Positions 51,020-60,408 of a stretch of DNA of 64,000 nucleotides are shown here, piece after piece. The notes beneath the pieces were generated by a model. It was given only the letters and a program-made list of their open reading frames with translations. It was not told where the DNA came from and ran no database searches. A program made the translations under genes and the position numbers. Each line of letters opens with the position of its first letter. Position 1 is the stretch's first letter. Source of the stretch: Lachnospiraceae bacterium AD3010 (lineage in GTDB: Bacteria > Bacillota > Clostridia > Lachnospirales > Lachnospiraceae); contig JHWU01000015.1 in assembly GCA_000622025.1 (NCBI GenBank), positions 31,068-95,067 of the forward strand, in the 5' to 3' direction.

Positions 51020-51456
51020 GTCAGAATATCGATGAGGAGCCCCTCTATCTCTCCGATCTTATTTAAGATCGTAAGGTTATCGCTCTCCTCCTTAAGCAGC
51101 TCCTCTGCGAGACTATCCAGATTCTCGTCTATAAGCTTTATTATCCCATACACTCTGTGCCGCCCCCTTCTGTCCAGGAAGTTCTCCCTGGAAAATTTAT
51201 GGGAACGGTTTATTATCTCATTCATAAAGCCCTTTATCAGACCCCGGTATTTCCGCATATCACCGATATCCTTGCGCTTTTTTATCCGGTTTCCCTGCAT
51301 GGTGATCTCGTTCATCATGCCGGTGAGACGCTCCTGCAGATCGGTTTCTTCTATATTGCTCATCAGAGCAAATTTAAAGGCCTCCGACGGCTGATCGGAA
51401 GGTTTCGATACTTCAGGCTGGGTAACGGCACTGCTTTGATTGACTTTAATATCCAT
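51016..51456 (-). CDS. yaaR: YaaR family protein (DUF327)
   Basis: The 146-residue helical protein shows the family core FAFALMS-like [20 protein letters not shown] and [40 protein letters not shown]. Function is unknown; the gene is conserved just before holB. The ATG of holB overlaps its stop by four bases. Confidence 0.88.
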   Translation of the reverse strand: MDIKVNQSSAVTQPEVSKPSDQPSEAFKFALMSNIEETDLQERLTGMMNEITMQGNRIKKRKDIGDMRKYRGLIKGFMNEIINRSHKFSRENFLDRRGRHRVYGIIKLIDENLDSLAEELLKEESDNLTILNKIGEIEGLLIDILT

Positions 51457-51459
51457 AAA

Positions 51460-52038
51460 TCACCCGATCAATTCCTTAATATCCCGGACACACTGCTTCA
51501 GGTCATCATTTTTTATCCGATGATCAACACCCGCTGCCCGAAGCTTCTCATCCGAAAAATCAATATCATCAGCAAGGAAGCGCCTGCATAACTCCCGGTA
51601 ATCCGGGGCAGGGCTGTTCTTTTCACGGTTCACGGCCCGTATCAGCCGGTCTCCGTCATCACATTCAATGTAAATCGGAACCACTGCCTTAGTACCTTTG
51701 AAATAGTCCCTTATAGAGACAAAGCTCTCCAGAGTACCGATCAGGATAATGTCAGATCCATCTTCAAAGCTGCCATCGTCAACGGTGAAGTATCTCCAGA
51801 TACCCTGCACCGTTTCGTAGCTCCTGTCCTCTATTACCCTGCCTTTATCCTTCAATTCCAGGAACGCTTCCTCATTGGAAAAGCGGTACTCGATCCCGTC
51901 CCTTTCGCCCTCTCTTAAGGGTCTTGTGGTATAGGGGATTACTGTCCTTAATTTCCCGCCTTCTCCCGATGTAAGCTCCTTAAAGATGCTGTCCTTTCCT
52001 GAAGCGCTTTTTCCCATAAGTACGAAGATCCGGTTCAT
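51460..52038 (-). CDS. Guanylate kinase-like P-loop kinase in the tmk position
   Basis: The protein has 192 residues. The P-loop is GKSASGKD (9-16), in place of the usual GPSGxGK[ST]. The guanylate-binding signature YTTRPLREGERDGIEYRF (about 36-53) is clear, but later regions are divergent. In B. subtilis the gene at this spot is tmk (thymidylate kinase); this one lacks the TMK DRY/SSLAYQ motif. It may phosphorylate GMP or another nucleotide, or act on nucleic-acid ends. ATG overlaps upstream and downstream genes by four bases or are within 4 nt. Confidence 0.8.
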   Translation of the reverse strand: MNRIFVLMGKSASGKDSIFKELTSGEGGKLRTVIPYTTRPLREGERDGIEYRFSNEEAFLELKDKGRVIEDRSYETVQGIWRYFTVDDGSFEDGSDIILIGTLESFVSIRDYFKGTKAVVPIYIECDDGDRLIRAVNREKNSPAPDYRELCRRFLADDIDFSDEKLRAAGVDHRIKNDDLKQCVRDIKELIG

Positions 52039-53147
52039 TTAAGCTCCCTTATGGCTCTTTTCAGCCTGCCGAAGCCCTCCCTGTCATCCATCAGGGTGGT
52101 CATCAGAAGAACATACTTCCCGGCTGTTTTTTCAGGCTGCAGGTGAAAATCCTCCCGTAGTCTCCGGTACAATTCCCCTGCTTCCATATCCTTATGGGAC
52201 AAAAGAAGCTTCGTGGGATCAAAGCCGTAGATTCCGTATCTCCCGATTAATCCGGCTCCTGCCACCCCGGTTTTTCCGTTTTCTTCCGCTTCATTCCAAA
52301 GCTCCTTAAGCTCTCTGTTCAGGGCTGCAAAATGTTTCTCGCCTTCAGCCCGTAAAAACGTCAGCATCCTGTCTGCTCCTGCCATCAGTATGTAGGAAGG
52401 ACTTGTACTTTGAAAAACGGAATAATAATGCCACAGCCTTTCCCGATCCGCCAGAAATCCGTTTACCGTAAGGATCGCCGTCTGGGTAAAGGCGGGAAGG
52501 TTCTTATGAAGACTCTTTATTATTATATCTGCCCCGGTCTCGGAAGCGTTTTCAAAATTATAGTCATCGGTGAAAGGTCTGTACAGACCTCCATGTGCCC
52601 CGTGGGCGCTGTCTGTGATAAGCGGGATATCCCTTGAATGACAGATATCCGCGATGGTCCTTACATCCGACAAAAAACCCTCATAGGTAGGAGAGGTGAT
52701 AAAAACCGCTTTTATGTCCCTATCGCCGTCAAGGGCTTTCCTTACCCTTTCGGGGTCAATACCTCCCTTTAAGCCGCTGTCCTCTATTTCTTCCGGTTCG
52801 AGAAAGACAGGTTGTATATTCCGTAAATTTAAGGCATTTATGGCGCTTCTATGACAGTTACTGCAGAGTAACAGCTTCTCCCCGGGCTCTGTGCAGGCAG
52901 ATATTGCCGCCAAAACTCCCGAGGTGGAACCGTTGATAAGCAGCCGCACCTCATCCCCGCCAAAGTAATCACTGAGGTTCTGATTCAGACTTTGTATTAG
53001 ACCCGTCGGACTGTGCATGTCGTCAAAGCCGTCTATTTCCGTGATGTCTATCCGGTACGGATCGAAGCCCTTAAACCTTCTTTTGTGCCCGGGCATATGG
53101 AAGGGATACATATCGGAATCCGCATATTTTATGAGCTCGTCAAACAT
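52035..53147 (-). CDS. Orn/Lys/Arg decarboxylase-like PLP enzyme, large domain only
   Basis: The protein has 370 residues with an aminotransferase fold. Visible features are YPFHMPGHKRRFKGFDP at the N-terminus, NGSTSGVLAAISAC, TDSAHGAHGGLYR and the cofactor Lys in DIIIKSLHKNLPAFTQTAIL. The family usually is 460-490 residues with a C-terminal domain that is missing here; the protein instead ends after VLLMTTLMDDREGFGRLKRA. It is the equivalent of yaaO and probably acts as a basic amino acid decarboxylase, though activity without the C-domain is uncertain. Confidence 0.82.
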   Translation of the reverse strand: MFDELIKYADSDMYPFHMPGHKRRFKGFDPYRIDITEIDGFDDMHSPTGLIQSLNQNLSDYFGGDEVRLLINGSTSGVLAAISACTEPGEKLLLCSNCHRSAINALNLRNIQPVFLEPEEIEDSGLKGGIDPERVRKALDGDRDIKAVFITSPTYEGFLSDVRTIADICHSRDIPLITDSAHGAHGGLYRPFTDDYNFENASETGADIIIKSLHKNLPAFTQTAILTVNGFLADRERLWHYYSVFQSTSPSYILMAGADRMLTFLRAEGEKHFAALNRELKELWNEAEENGKTGVAGAGLIGRYGIYGFDPTKLLLSHKDMEAGELYRRLREDFHLQPEKTAGKYVLLMTTLMDDREGFGRLKRAIRELK

Positions 53148-53155
53148 AGAATATC

Positions 53156-54724
53156 CTACTGGCCCTCCTGAGGCTGTGCCTCAGCCGGTGGCGCGCTCTG
53201 CTGCTGCGCAGCCTCATTTATCTGCCCGTCCATAGCTTCAGCCTGCTGCTGCAGAATCAGCTGCAGGAGCGCCTGCTGCTGCTCTTCAGTAAGCTGGGTC
53301 ACATCGGAATTTTCCTGCTGGGGAACCTCCTGCTTTCCGCCGTAGACGATCACCGGCTCCCCTTTTTCCACATTATCGAAGATCTCCGCGGCCTTCTTCT
53401 TTGGAAGATTAACACAGCCATGGGATCCGCCGCTTATATAGATATCTCCGCCAAAGCTGCTCCTCCAGGAGGCGTCATGCATGCCTATATTACCGTTAAA
53501 GGGCATCCAGTAGCTCACAGGTGAGGAATAGGTCTCCCCTACAAGTGTGGCATCTCTTTCCTTATAGGTAATCGCATAGGTTCCGTCGGGAGTGTAATTC
53601 CCCGCGGAAACCTTTCCGGATACACAGGAGCTGTCAACCATAAGCTTATTGTCTTTATAGACGTAAACGTGCTGGTCATCCAGATCTATCTCCACATAAT
53701 CATTACCGATATCGCTGTCTCCGTGAGTAACCGCCTTTGCAAAATAAACAGGCTCAAATTCTCCGCTCTCTCCGTTATAAATAGCTTCGATCAGAGCCGT
53801 GGTGGTATTCGGTCTGTCCGTCCACCAGCCGTAGTTCCCGCCCCTGACGGTAATGGTCTCCCCGGAATGGGTCTTGAACTCCCTGCCTATTCCAAAGGTA
53901 TCGTGAGCTTTGGCAAGTGAATCCACATACTCCTTGACCTTTGTTTCGTCCATTGTGACCTTTGTCCCGTCCACCGAGATCCATTTTCCAATAAGCTCTC
54001 CGTCGACAGTCTCCGAATTCTCACCGTAATCTATGGTCAGCTTCACATTGACAAAATTATTCAGGTTGTCCTTCAATTCATTCAGCATCGGATCATCCGA
54101 AAAAACCGCCGGCGCCTTGTAACAGCCTTCGTCATCCAATACGACCTCATCCCGGAGAAGCTCCACGGCCTTTTTGACCGCTTCGTTCACCCTGTCCTCT
54201 ATGAGAGACGTTCCGGGATCTTCGGGTATGACCGAATAACCGCTTTCTCTGTCATATTCACTTAGATATGCATCCTTCGGCTCTCTCTGGCCATCATAGA
54301 TCCCGAGAGCGGAAATATTGGCAAGAAGCCGGTTTTCATCATATTCGATCAGGTTTTTACTGTTCAGCTTTGGCTTTTCAAAAAAAGAAAGGGGCCAGGA
54401 AAATGGGTTCTGTTCAGCTATAAGTTCTCCTATGGCACCGTTAAAAACAGGCTTTAGTCCGATATCGGATGCCTTTATCTTTCCTCCGGTGCCCTCTCTT
54501 CCCTTAACCGCTAAGGAATATCCCTGTGCCTCCTCCTCGAATACCTTCTCCGTCTCTTCTTCTGTCATCCTTGCGACTTCCTTGTCGTTAAAGGTGGTAT
54601 TCGGAAGGAACCTTCCCATAAAATAAAAGGTTCCCGCGAAGTAAGCTATCAGTAGTAAAATCAGAAAGCCAAGGCTAACTGTCAATATTACGCTTTGCTG
54701 TTCCCTTCTTCTGCGTCTTCTCAT
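53156..54724 (-). CDS. L,D-transpeptidase (YkuD) with peptidoglycan-binding domain
   Basis: The 522-residue protein has a cytoplasmic Arg-rich start, a membrane anchor (about 12-33), a PG_binding_4-like extracellular region (about 60-330) and a YkuD domain with SGGSHGCVNLP, catalytic Cys437 (His435 two residues earlier). It cross-links peptidoglycan 3-3 or attaches proteins, and is beta-lactam (carbapenem) sensitive as a family. The tail after 470 is Gln/Ala/Pro-rich and low complexity. It precedes a decarboxylase gene by 8 nt, in the same transcription unit. Confidence 0.92.
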   Translation of the reverse strand: MRRRRRREQQSVILTVSLGFLILLLIAYFAGTFYFMGRFLPNTTFNDKEVARMTEEETEKVFEEEAQGYSLAVKGREGTGGKIKASDIGLKPVFNGAIGELIAEQNPFSWPLSFFEKPKLNSKNLIEYDENRLLANISALGIYDGQREPKDAYLSEYDRESGYSVIPEDPGTSLIEDRVNEAVKKAVELLRDEVVLDDEGCYKAPAVFSDDPMLNELKDNLNNFVNVKLTIDYGENSETVDGELIGKWISVDGTKVTMDETKVKEYVDSLAKAHDTFGIGREFKTHSGETITVRGGNYGWWTDRPNTTTALIEAIYNGESGEFEPVYFAKAVTHGDSDIGNDYVEIDLDDQHVYVYKDNKLMVDSSCVSGKVSAGNYTPDGTYAITYKERDATLVGETYSSPVSYWMPFNGNIGMHDASWRSSFGGDIYISGGSHGCVNLPKKKAAEIFDNVEKGEPVIVYGGKQEVPQQENSDVTQLTEEQQQALLQLILQQQAEAMDGQINEAAQQQSAPPAEAQPQEGQ

Positions 54725-54731
54725 CTTCTCT

Positions 54732-56330
54732 TCATCTTCTCTTCTCGTAATTGTCTATCAGATACCTGTACCTTCCCAGGTTCATCTCTATTATCGTCTT
54801 TATCCTGCCTTCGGCAAAAAGATCTCCCCTTGTCAGGAGCCTTATCTTCTCATAATACTCGTGAAGATCCGGATCCTCTATGAAATTACCGTTCTCACGG
54901 ATGCTCTCCTGGTATCCTTCAGGGACCTCACGGCGAAGGTGTCCCACACGCCAGTTCTCCTTATACTCCGCAGGAAGCTTCGAGAGAAAGGGGTCCCCCA
55001 GGGAGTATGTGTCATTTAAGTAGAGATCGGGGTTATAGTATACCAGTATTCCTGCGGCATTTTCTATAATACCTCCCGAAAATCCGTTTGCCCTCAGATC
55101 ATCCGGAGCTTCATTATTCCAGGTGTTCTGCACACAGAGCTCCCCTGTGGTCATAAGGGATATCACATTATTGTAAAGTCCCGTAGTGTCATAATAGTAC
55201 TCCCTTTCATCGGATATCTGGGAGCTGTATCTGTGGCCCGCAAGATAGAGGGAGCCGTTTGTCCTTCCGAAAGTGGCGGCAAATATTACCGATACAAAAA
55301 TTCCGGTATAAAAAACCTTCCTGATTAACGGAACCTTCGACGAATCGGATTCCGTATCGTTTATCATCATTACCGAGAGACAGACTGCCACAAAAAACAT
55401 ATTTGTAAAATGTCTCCCCATCATAAAGTCTCCGCCGATCCTGATGATATAGATCCCATAAAACAGGATACCGGCAGCAACAAGGGCATATTTCAGCTTT
55501 CCCGAAAGCACCCCGAGAACCACGGTTATCGCCGGGATCACCACTACTACAGCGTCGTCGAGGGCTGTATAAAGCGTGTAGAGTATTCCCCTCTTAATGT
55601 ACTCCGTCATAGCTATTTCCGTACCCAGCTTCACATAAGCCGGATTTGGAAAGGGAAAACCGAAATAAAAGCAGGCAAAAACCTCCCAGAGGATAAAGGG
55701 CAAAAGCCCCAGAACAGCTACCCCCGCCGCCTTTACAAAAGATACATTCTCCCTCCTGAAGAGGTAGATCCACACTATGACCGGCACAAATATCAAAACG
55801 GAATCCATCCTTGCCATAGCAAGGAGGGACAGTACCAGGGCAAGCCCCAGCATTCTTTTATCATTAAACCTTTCCTGTCCCTTTATTAAATACATAAACA
55901 GCGCACTTAAGAAAAAAAGCAGGCTGTTTTCCAGTCCTGAGGTAGTATAGCTGATAAAGGCCTGACTTCCGCTAAGAGCAATGAAGCAGAGGATCACCTG
56001 CTCCTTTGTGCGGCAGAGCTTGTATACAAGGATATAATATGCCGCCAGGGAAAACAGTGTGCATACAAAAAGGGAAGTAAAATACATCTCCCTCGTAACA
56101 AAATAAAAGAGCGCTATTATCAGTGTAAACAGCGGACAGGTGCTGGCCGTTGCCCTTTCTCCGATATTATAGACAAGCCCATGCCCCTCTGCGAGGTGTC
56201 TGGACATCACATAGCCGTGATAGGCGTCATCCGACTGCCATGCAAGAGCAATGACAATGAGGCAGAAGCCGATGCTTGTAAAAAGACGCCATCTGTCAAT
56301 TGAAAATGCTAATCGCTTTGTTGCATCCAT
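54732..56330 (-). CDS. GT-C fold membrane glycosyltransferase (AftB-like)
   Basis: The protein has 532 residues with 10 or more membrane segments. The first outer loop carries SDDAYHGYVMSRHLAEGHG, the Asp-Asp motif of GT-C enzymes that use polyprenyl-phosphate sugar donors, and then YNIGERATASTCPLFTL, reminiscent of AftB-type enzymes. The C-terminal 150 residues (GLYNNVISLMTTGE...) are extracellular. It should transfer a sugar outside the membrane; the two polyprenyl-phosphate GT2 genes at 9751-11693 could make its donor (inference). Its start overlaps the end of the GT2 gene upstream. Confidence 0.78.
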   Translation of the reverse strand: MDATKRLAFSIDRWRLFTSIGFCLIVIALAWQSDDAYHGYVMSRHLAEGHGLVYNIGERATASTCPLFTLIIALFYFVTREMYFTSLFVCTLFSLAAYYILVYKLCRTKEQVILCFIALSGSQAFISYTTSGLENSLLFFLSALFMYLIKGQERFNDKRMLGLALVLSLLAMARMDSVLIFVPVIVWIYLFRRENVSFVKAAGVAVLGLLPFILWEVFACFYFGFPFPNPAYVKLGTEIAMTEYIKRGILYTLYTALDDAVVVVIPAITVVLGVLSGKLKYALVAAGILFYGIYIIRIGGDFMMGRHFTNMFFVAVCLSVMMINDTESDSSKVPLIRKVFYTGIFVSVIFAATFGRTNGSLYLAGHRYSSQISDEREYYYDTTGLYNNVISLMTTGELCVQNTWNNEAPDDLRANGFSGGIIENAAGILVYYNPDLYLNDTYSLGDPFLSKLPAEYKENWRVGHLRREVPEGYQESIRENGNFIEDPDLHEYYEKIRLLTRGDLFAEGRIKTIIEMNLGRYRYLIDNYEKRR

Positions 56331-57058
56331 ATCTGTTCTTTTTTCAGGAACCTGTTATGCCAGGCTGTCCTGAAATATTTGAAATTAGCAAAGAAGGAAT
56401 TCTGTGACTCCCCTTCGGTCCTCGCCGTCCAGTGCCCCGGTATCTCAATAAACTTCACGCCAAGCCTTAGGGGCTTCAGAGCGGTTTCCAGGAAGAAGGG
56501 ATGCCTGAGCTCCTCCCATCTTATCCTCTTCATAAGATCTGTCGGAAAGATCCTGTAGGCATAGGTCAGGTCCGAAAGCCCGGTAAAATAAAAGAGGCCG
56601 ATGGCTCGTTCAAATATCAGGTTGCAGATGAGCTTTATCTTATTGTAATGCTCGAATCCGCCTCCCTTTTTCCAACGTGTCGCGGTGATGATCCTCTTCG
56701 GATATTTCTTTGCCTTTGCGATAAACTCTCTTATCACATGAGGATCCGTTTCCAGATCCGATGACATCATCACCACATGGGAACCTTTCGCAAGGTTTAT
56801 CCCCTCCCGGATAGCACCTCCCACAAAGGGAAGCTCCTGATTGTGAATATATACCGGAATCCTGTCCTTATACCTCTCCACAAGCTCCTCTGCCGTCTTT
56901 CTGGTCTCAGGACTTGTTCTGTCACAGAGAAGCAGGATAAATTCCGCAATGTCCTCCCGGACATTTGTTCCCACTATGATATCCACCGTCTGCTTCAGGG
57001 AATAGGTTTCATCCATTGCGGGAAGAAGTATGGTCACATTCTTAAATGAAGAAGGCAT
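56309..57058 (-). CDS. GT2 family glycosyltransferase (soluble)
   Basis: The enzyme has 249 residues from ATG 57058 (GAGG upstream): VTILLPAMDETYSLKQTVDI, then LLCDRTSPE, and VVMMSSDLETDP as the metal-binding site near residue 90. No membrane helix follows, though GLFYFTGLSDLTYAYR is partly hydrophobic. Placed between an epimerase and a GT-C gene, it may synthesise a lipid-linked sugar. The sugar is unknown. Confidence 0.82.
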   Translation of the reverse strand: MPSSFKNVTILLPAMDETYSLKQTVDIIVGTNVREDIAEFILLLCDRTSPETRKTAEELVERYKDRIPVYIHNQELPFVGGAIREGINLAKGSHVVMMSSDLETDPHVIREFIAKAKKYPKRIITATRWKKGGGFEHYNKIKLICNLIFERAIGLFYFTGLSDLTYAYRIFPTDLMKRIRWEELRHPFFLETALKPLRLGVKFIEIPGHWTARTEGESQNSFFANFKYFRTAWHNRFLKKEQIWMQQSD

Positions 57059-57059
57059 T

Positions 57060-58001
57060 TCATATCCTCGATTCCCAGTCCTGGAACACATCTTTCAGGG
57101 TCTGCTCCATACTGTATTCCCTTTTGTAACCAAGAGCTTTTATCTTACTGTCATCTCCCAGAAGCAGGGGTTCATCCGCAACGCGGAAAAGCTTCTCATC
57201 GGAAATGACCTTTGCGTCGGTACCGGATATCTTTACCAGCATATCCAGGATCTCCTTTATCTGGTATGCCTTACCGTTACAGATATTGTAAGGCTCCCCG
57301 GGATTTCCCTTTTCCATCATGAGCCGCATAGCCCTTACGCCGTCCCGTACATCTATATAATCCCTGTAGGTAGAAAGATTCCCCACATGGATCTCCGGCG
57401 GCAGCTTCCCGGCCTTAATAAGCGCGAGCTGCCTGGCAAAATTCTGAATGGCTGTTGCAGGGGGATGTCCCGTCCCGACATGGATAAACATTCTGGGAAG
57501 ATATACCTTCATTCCGTAGTTTAATGCGTACTGCCTTCCCAGATTCTCAACACCCGCCTTTGATACCCCGTAGGGTGTGTGGGGGGTCAAAAGTCTGTCC
57601 TCCCTTAAGGGACAGTCTTCCTCCTTTATATTGCCGTACTCCGCGCTGGAGCAGGCAAGCAGTATTTTTGCCTCGGGAACTGCCTCTCTGGCGCAGTAAA
57701 GGACATTCAGGGTTCCTATGTAATTTGTCTCATGGGTAACATATTCCAGATTCCAGGAATCCCCGTTAAATGCCTGGGCTGCCATATGAATGATGATATC
57801 CGGCTTAAAATCCTTCATTATCCTCATAAGGGCATCCCTTTCCAGAATATCGCAGCGGATGATATCGTCATCCTGGATCGCTGCCATCCTGCTGGACGCG
57901 GAATTCCGGGCCAGTCCCTTTACCTCTGCCCCGTCCTTCCTGAAACTGATCATAAAATGGGAACCGACCATTCCGGTTCCGCCAAGCACAAGTACCTTCA
58001 A
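57060..58001 (-). CDS. NAD-dependent epimerase/dehydratase, GDP-mannose 4,6-dehydratase-like
   Basis: The 313-residue SDR has the Rossmann motif LVLGGTGMVGSHFMISF near residue 4, CSSAEYG near 115 and the YGVSKAG Tyr-X3-Lys pair near 140. ATAIQNFARQLALIKAGKLP and GNLSTYRDYIDVRDGVRA are typical of GDP-mannose 4,6-dehydratase and RmlD-like enzymes. The product would be a GDP-4-keto-6-deoxysugar, a plausible precursor for the fucosyltransferase-like gene at 143-1075. The start is TTG 58001. Confidence 0.85.
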   Translation of the reverse strand: MKVLVLGGTGMVGSHFMISFRKDGAEVKGLARNSASSRMAAIQDDDIIRCDILERDALMRIMKDFKPDIIIHMAAQAFNGDSWNLEYVTHETNYIGTLNVLYCAREAVPEAKILLACSSAEYGNIKEEDCPLREDRLLTPHTPYGVSKAGVENLGRQYALNYGMKVYLPRMFIHVGTGHPPATAIQNFARQLALIKAGKLPPEIHVGNLSTYRDYIDVRDGVRAMRLMMEKGNPGEPYNICNGKAYQIKEILDMLVKISGTDAKVISDEKLFRVADEPLLLGDDSKIKALGYKREYSMEQTLKDVFQDWESRI

Positions 58002-58043
58002 ATCAAAACCTCATCTACATACTTTCCTGTTATTTAACACTTC

Positions 58044-58072
58044 ATTTTATCAGTACAACGCCTATAATGCAA
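58044..58072 (-). promoter_or_regulatory. Promoter for the epimerase-GT-GT-C gene set
   Basis: On the minus strand TTGCAT (58072-58067) and TAAAAT (58049-58044) are 17 bp apart, about 45 nt before the start. A TATAAT on the plus strand (58063-58068) could serve the divergent MATE gene. Confidence 0.58.
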
Positions 58073-58155
58073 ACTTAGATTGATGCGTTTATTCTTTCCC
58101 CGATTCGCATAAGTGATTGACAGAAGCGGATAATAGGACTATTATTTGCGCCGTG

Positions 58156-59508
58156 ATGAGTAAAAGCAGTGCACATGCCATGACAGAGGGAAACCCTCTG
58201 AAGTTAATACTGAAGTTTGCCCTTCCTCTGCTTCTTGGAAATGTTTTTCAGCAGACCTATAACATAGTTGATGCAGCCATAGTGGGACAGACTCTGGGAG
58301 ACAAGGCGCTGGCCGGAGTGGGCGCTTCCAGCAGTGTGCAGTTTTTTATCCTGGGATTCTGTATCGGACTTTGTGCCGGCTTTGCAGTTCCCGTTGCCCA
58401 GCGTTTCGGCGCAGGAGATATGCGCTCTCTGAGGCGTTATGTTTTCCACAGCGGCCTTCTCGTGATCTTTTTCTCGATCTTACTGACTCTTTGTTGTGCC
58501 CTTAACTGCCATAATATACTCCGGCTCTTAAGGACTCCGGATGATATCTATGAAAATGCATATATCTATCTTTTTGTGATATTCTGCGGCATCCCCTTTA
58601 CTCTTCTTTATAATACTGCAGCCGGGTTCCTTCGCTCTGTGGGAGACAGCCGCACGCCCTTTATTTTCCTTGCAATATCGACAGTTGCAAATATCGGGCT
58701 TGATATTTACTGTATCACGATTCTGAGACTGGGTGTTTTCGGCGCAGCCATTGCCACCGTTGCTTCCCAGGCTTCAAGCGGTATCCTCTGTCTGATTTAT
58801 ATAGTGGTAAAAATGAGATTTTTAATTCCGAAAAAAGAAGACCTGCTGGTGAAAACCTCTTATTTCGCCTCTCTACTGGGAATGGGACTGCCCATGGGAA
58901 TGCAGTATTCCATTACCGCTATCGGCAGTATGGTAATGCAGTCAGCCAATAATTCCCTCGGAAGTATTTATGTTTCCGGATTTACCGCAGGAATGAAGAT
59001 AAAGCAGTTTGCCATGTGCCCGTTTGATGCCATTGCCACTGCTGTTGCGACCTTCTGCAGCCAGAATTACGGCGCGGGCAATATTTCCAGAATACGAAAG
59101 GGCGTCCGGATCGGCCTTATCACTACTGTTTCCTACGGCATTTTGGCCGGTACGCTTATGTTCTTCTTCGGCCGCACAGCATCGCTTCTTTTCGTAAGCC
59201 GCGATTCTGCCGCGGTTCTCGACGCCTCGGCCAGCTATCTTCGCGCTCTCGGGCTCTTTTTCTGGTCTCTCGGTATCTTAAGCATCTGCCGCATGGTAGT
59301 CCAGAGTCTTGGTTATTCTATGATAACCATCTTCTCCGGTTTTTCTGAAATGGTTGCCCGTATCCTTATGAGCATTTTTGCGGTGCCTGTATTCGGGTAT
59401 GCCGCCATATGCTTTACAGATCAGAGTGCCTGGCTTTCCGGCTGCCTCTATATTGTCCCCGTATACTGCCTATGTATAAATAAGATAGACAAAATCATCC
59501 GAAAATGA
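58156..59508 (+). CDS. MATE family efflux transporter
   Basis: The transporter has about 450 residues with 12 membrane helices. The typical opening EGNPLKLILKFALPLLLGNV is followed by QTYNIVDAAIVGQTLGDKAL. The duplicated second half contains GLPMGMQYSITAIGSMVMQS and ATFCSQNYGAGN. It should expel drugs or cationic metabolites with Na+ or H+. I place the start at ATG 58156; ATG 58180 is also possible and has no better Shine-Dalgarno. Its stop codon is directly adjacent to that of the convergent kinase gene. Confidence 0.92.
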   Translation: MSKSSAHAMTEGNPLKLILKFALPLLLGNVFQQTYNIVDAAIVGQTLGDKALAGVGASSSVQFFILGFCIGLCAGFAVPVAQRFGAGDMRSLRRYVFHSGLLVIFFSILLTLCCALNCHNILRLLRTPDDIYENAYIYLFVIFCGIPFTLLYNTAAGFLRSVGDSRTPFIFLAISTVANIGLDIYCITILRLGVFGAAIATVASQASSGILCLIYIVVKMRFLIPKKEDLLVKTSYFASLLGMGLPMGMQYSITAIGSMVMQSANNSLGSIYVSGFTAGMKIKQFAMCPFDAIATAVATFCSQNYGAGNISRIRKGVRIGLITTVSYGILAGTLMFFFGRTASLLFVSRDSAAVLDASASYLRALGLFFWSLGILSICRMVVQSLGYSMITIFSGFSEMVARILMSIFAVPVFGYAAICFTDQSAWLSGCLYIVPVYCLCINKIDKIIRK

Positions 59509-60387
59509 TCAGATCTTTTCCACCTCTTCCTTAAGCGGGATGGAGTCCGTAGCACCGTGCCTCGTAACCGCGATTGAGGATGCTTTCGCTGCCATGTCAA
59601 GGCACACCGGGATATCCTTTCCTTCTATCATACCGGAAATAAAGTATCCGGTGAAGGTATCACCTGCTGCCGTCGTGTCCACGGCCTTTACCTTATATAT
59701 TCCCTGTTTATATTCCTCATCCTTATACTTATATACTGAGCCTTCGCTGCCGAGAGTGAGCACTATCTCCGCATTGGGATACTTTTCTGCAAGTACCGAA
59801 AGTATCTTTTCCGGCTCCTTTTCCCCACTTATCTGTTCACCTTCTATTTCATTGAGAAGGAACAAAGAGATCTTCTTAAGATCGCATTTTTCGAGTGCCT
59901 TGTCATAGGGGGAAGGATTCAGTACGATCTTCAGCTTCTTTTCATATGCGCTGTCTATGATATGATCCAGAAGATTAACCTCATTCTGGAGTATCAACAG
60001 ATCTCCCTCTCCGAAATTGCTTAAAACTTCATCTATGTATTCCTTCGTAAACTGCCTGTTTGCACCGCCGAAAAGAAGAATGGAATTCTGTCCTTCCTTA
60101 TCCACCTGGATGATGGTATGTCCGGAGCGGCCCGGGATCTTCTTTATAAATGATGCATCCACATTATTTTCTATACATTTGTCTATAAGAAGCTGGCCCT
60201 CCTCACCCACGAGGCCGGCATGAAACACCTTTACTCCGGCCTTTGAAAGGGCAATGGACTGATTCAGGCCCTTTCCGCCGCAGTTTTCCTTTACCTCACC
60301 GGTCGGCTCTGTTTCACCGGGAACAATGATATGATCCACCGGATAAACATAATCGATATTTAAGGAACCGAAATTTAATACCTTCAT
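59509..60387 (-). CDS. PfkB family carbohydrate kinase (ribokinase)
   Basis: The protein has 292 residues: NFGSLNIDYVYPVDHIIVPG at the N-terminus, GGKGLNQSIALSKAG (signature 1) and DTTAAGDTFTGYFISGMIEG (signature 2, with the catalytic Asp and anion hole). The sequence suits ribokinase more than fructokinase, but substrate needs testing. AAGGAGG precedes ATG 60387. It follows the FAD protein by 21 nt. No ribose transporter or repressor is adjacent. Confidence 0.87.
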   Translation of the reverse strand: MKVLNFGSLNIDYVYPVDHIIVPGETEPTGEVKENCGGKGLNQSIALSKAGVKVFHAGLVGEEGQLLIDKCIENNVDASFIKKIPGRSGHTIIQVDKEGQNSILLFGGANRQFTKEYIDEVLSNFGEGDLLILQNEVNLLDHIIDSAYEKKLKIVLNPSPYDKALEKCDLKKISLFLLNEIEGEQISGEKEPEKILSVLAEKYPNAEIVLTLGSEGSVYKYKDEEYKQGIYKVKAVDTTAAGDTFTGYFISGMIEGKDIPVCLDMAAKASSIAVTRHGATDSIPLKEEVEKI

Positions 60388-60408
60388 AAATTTATACCTC
60401 CTTAATTA

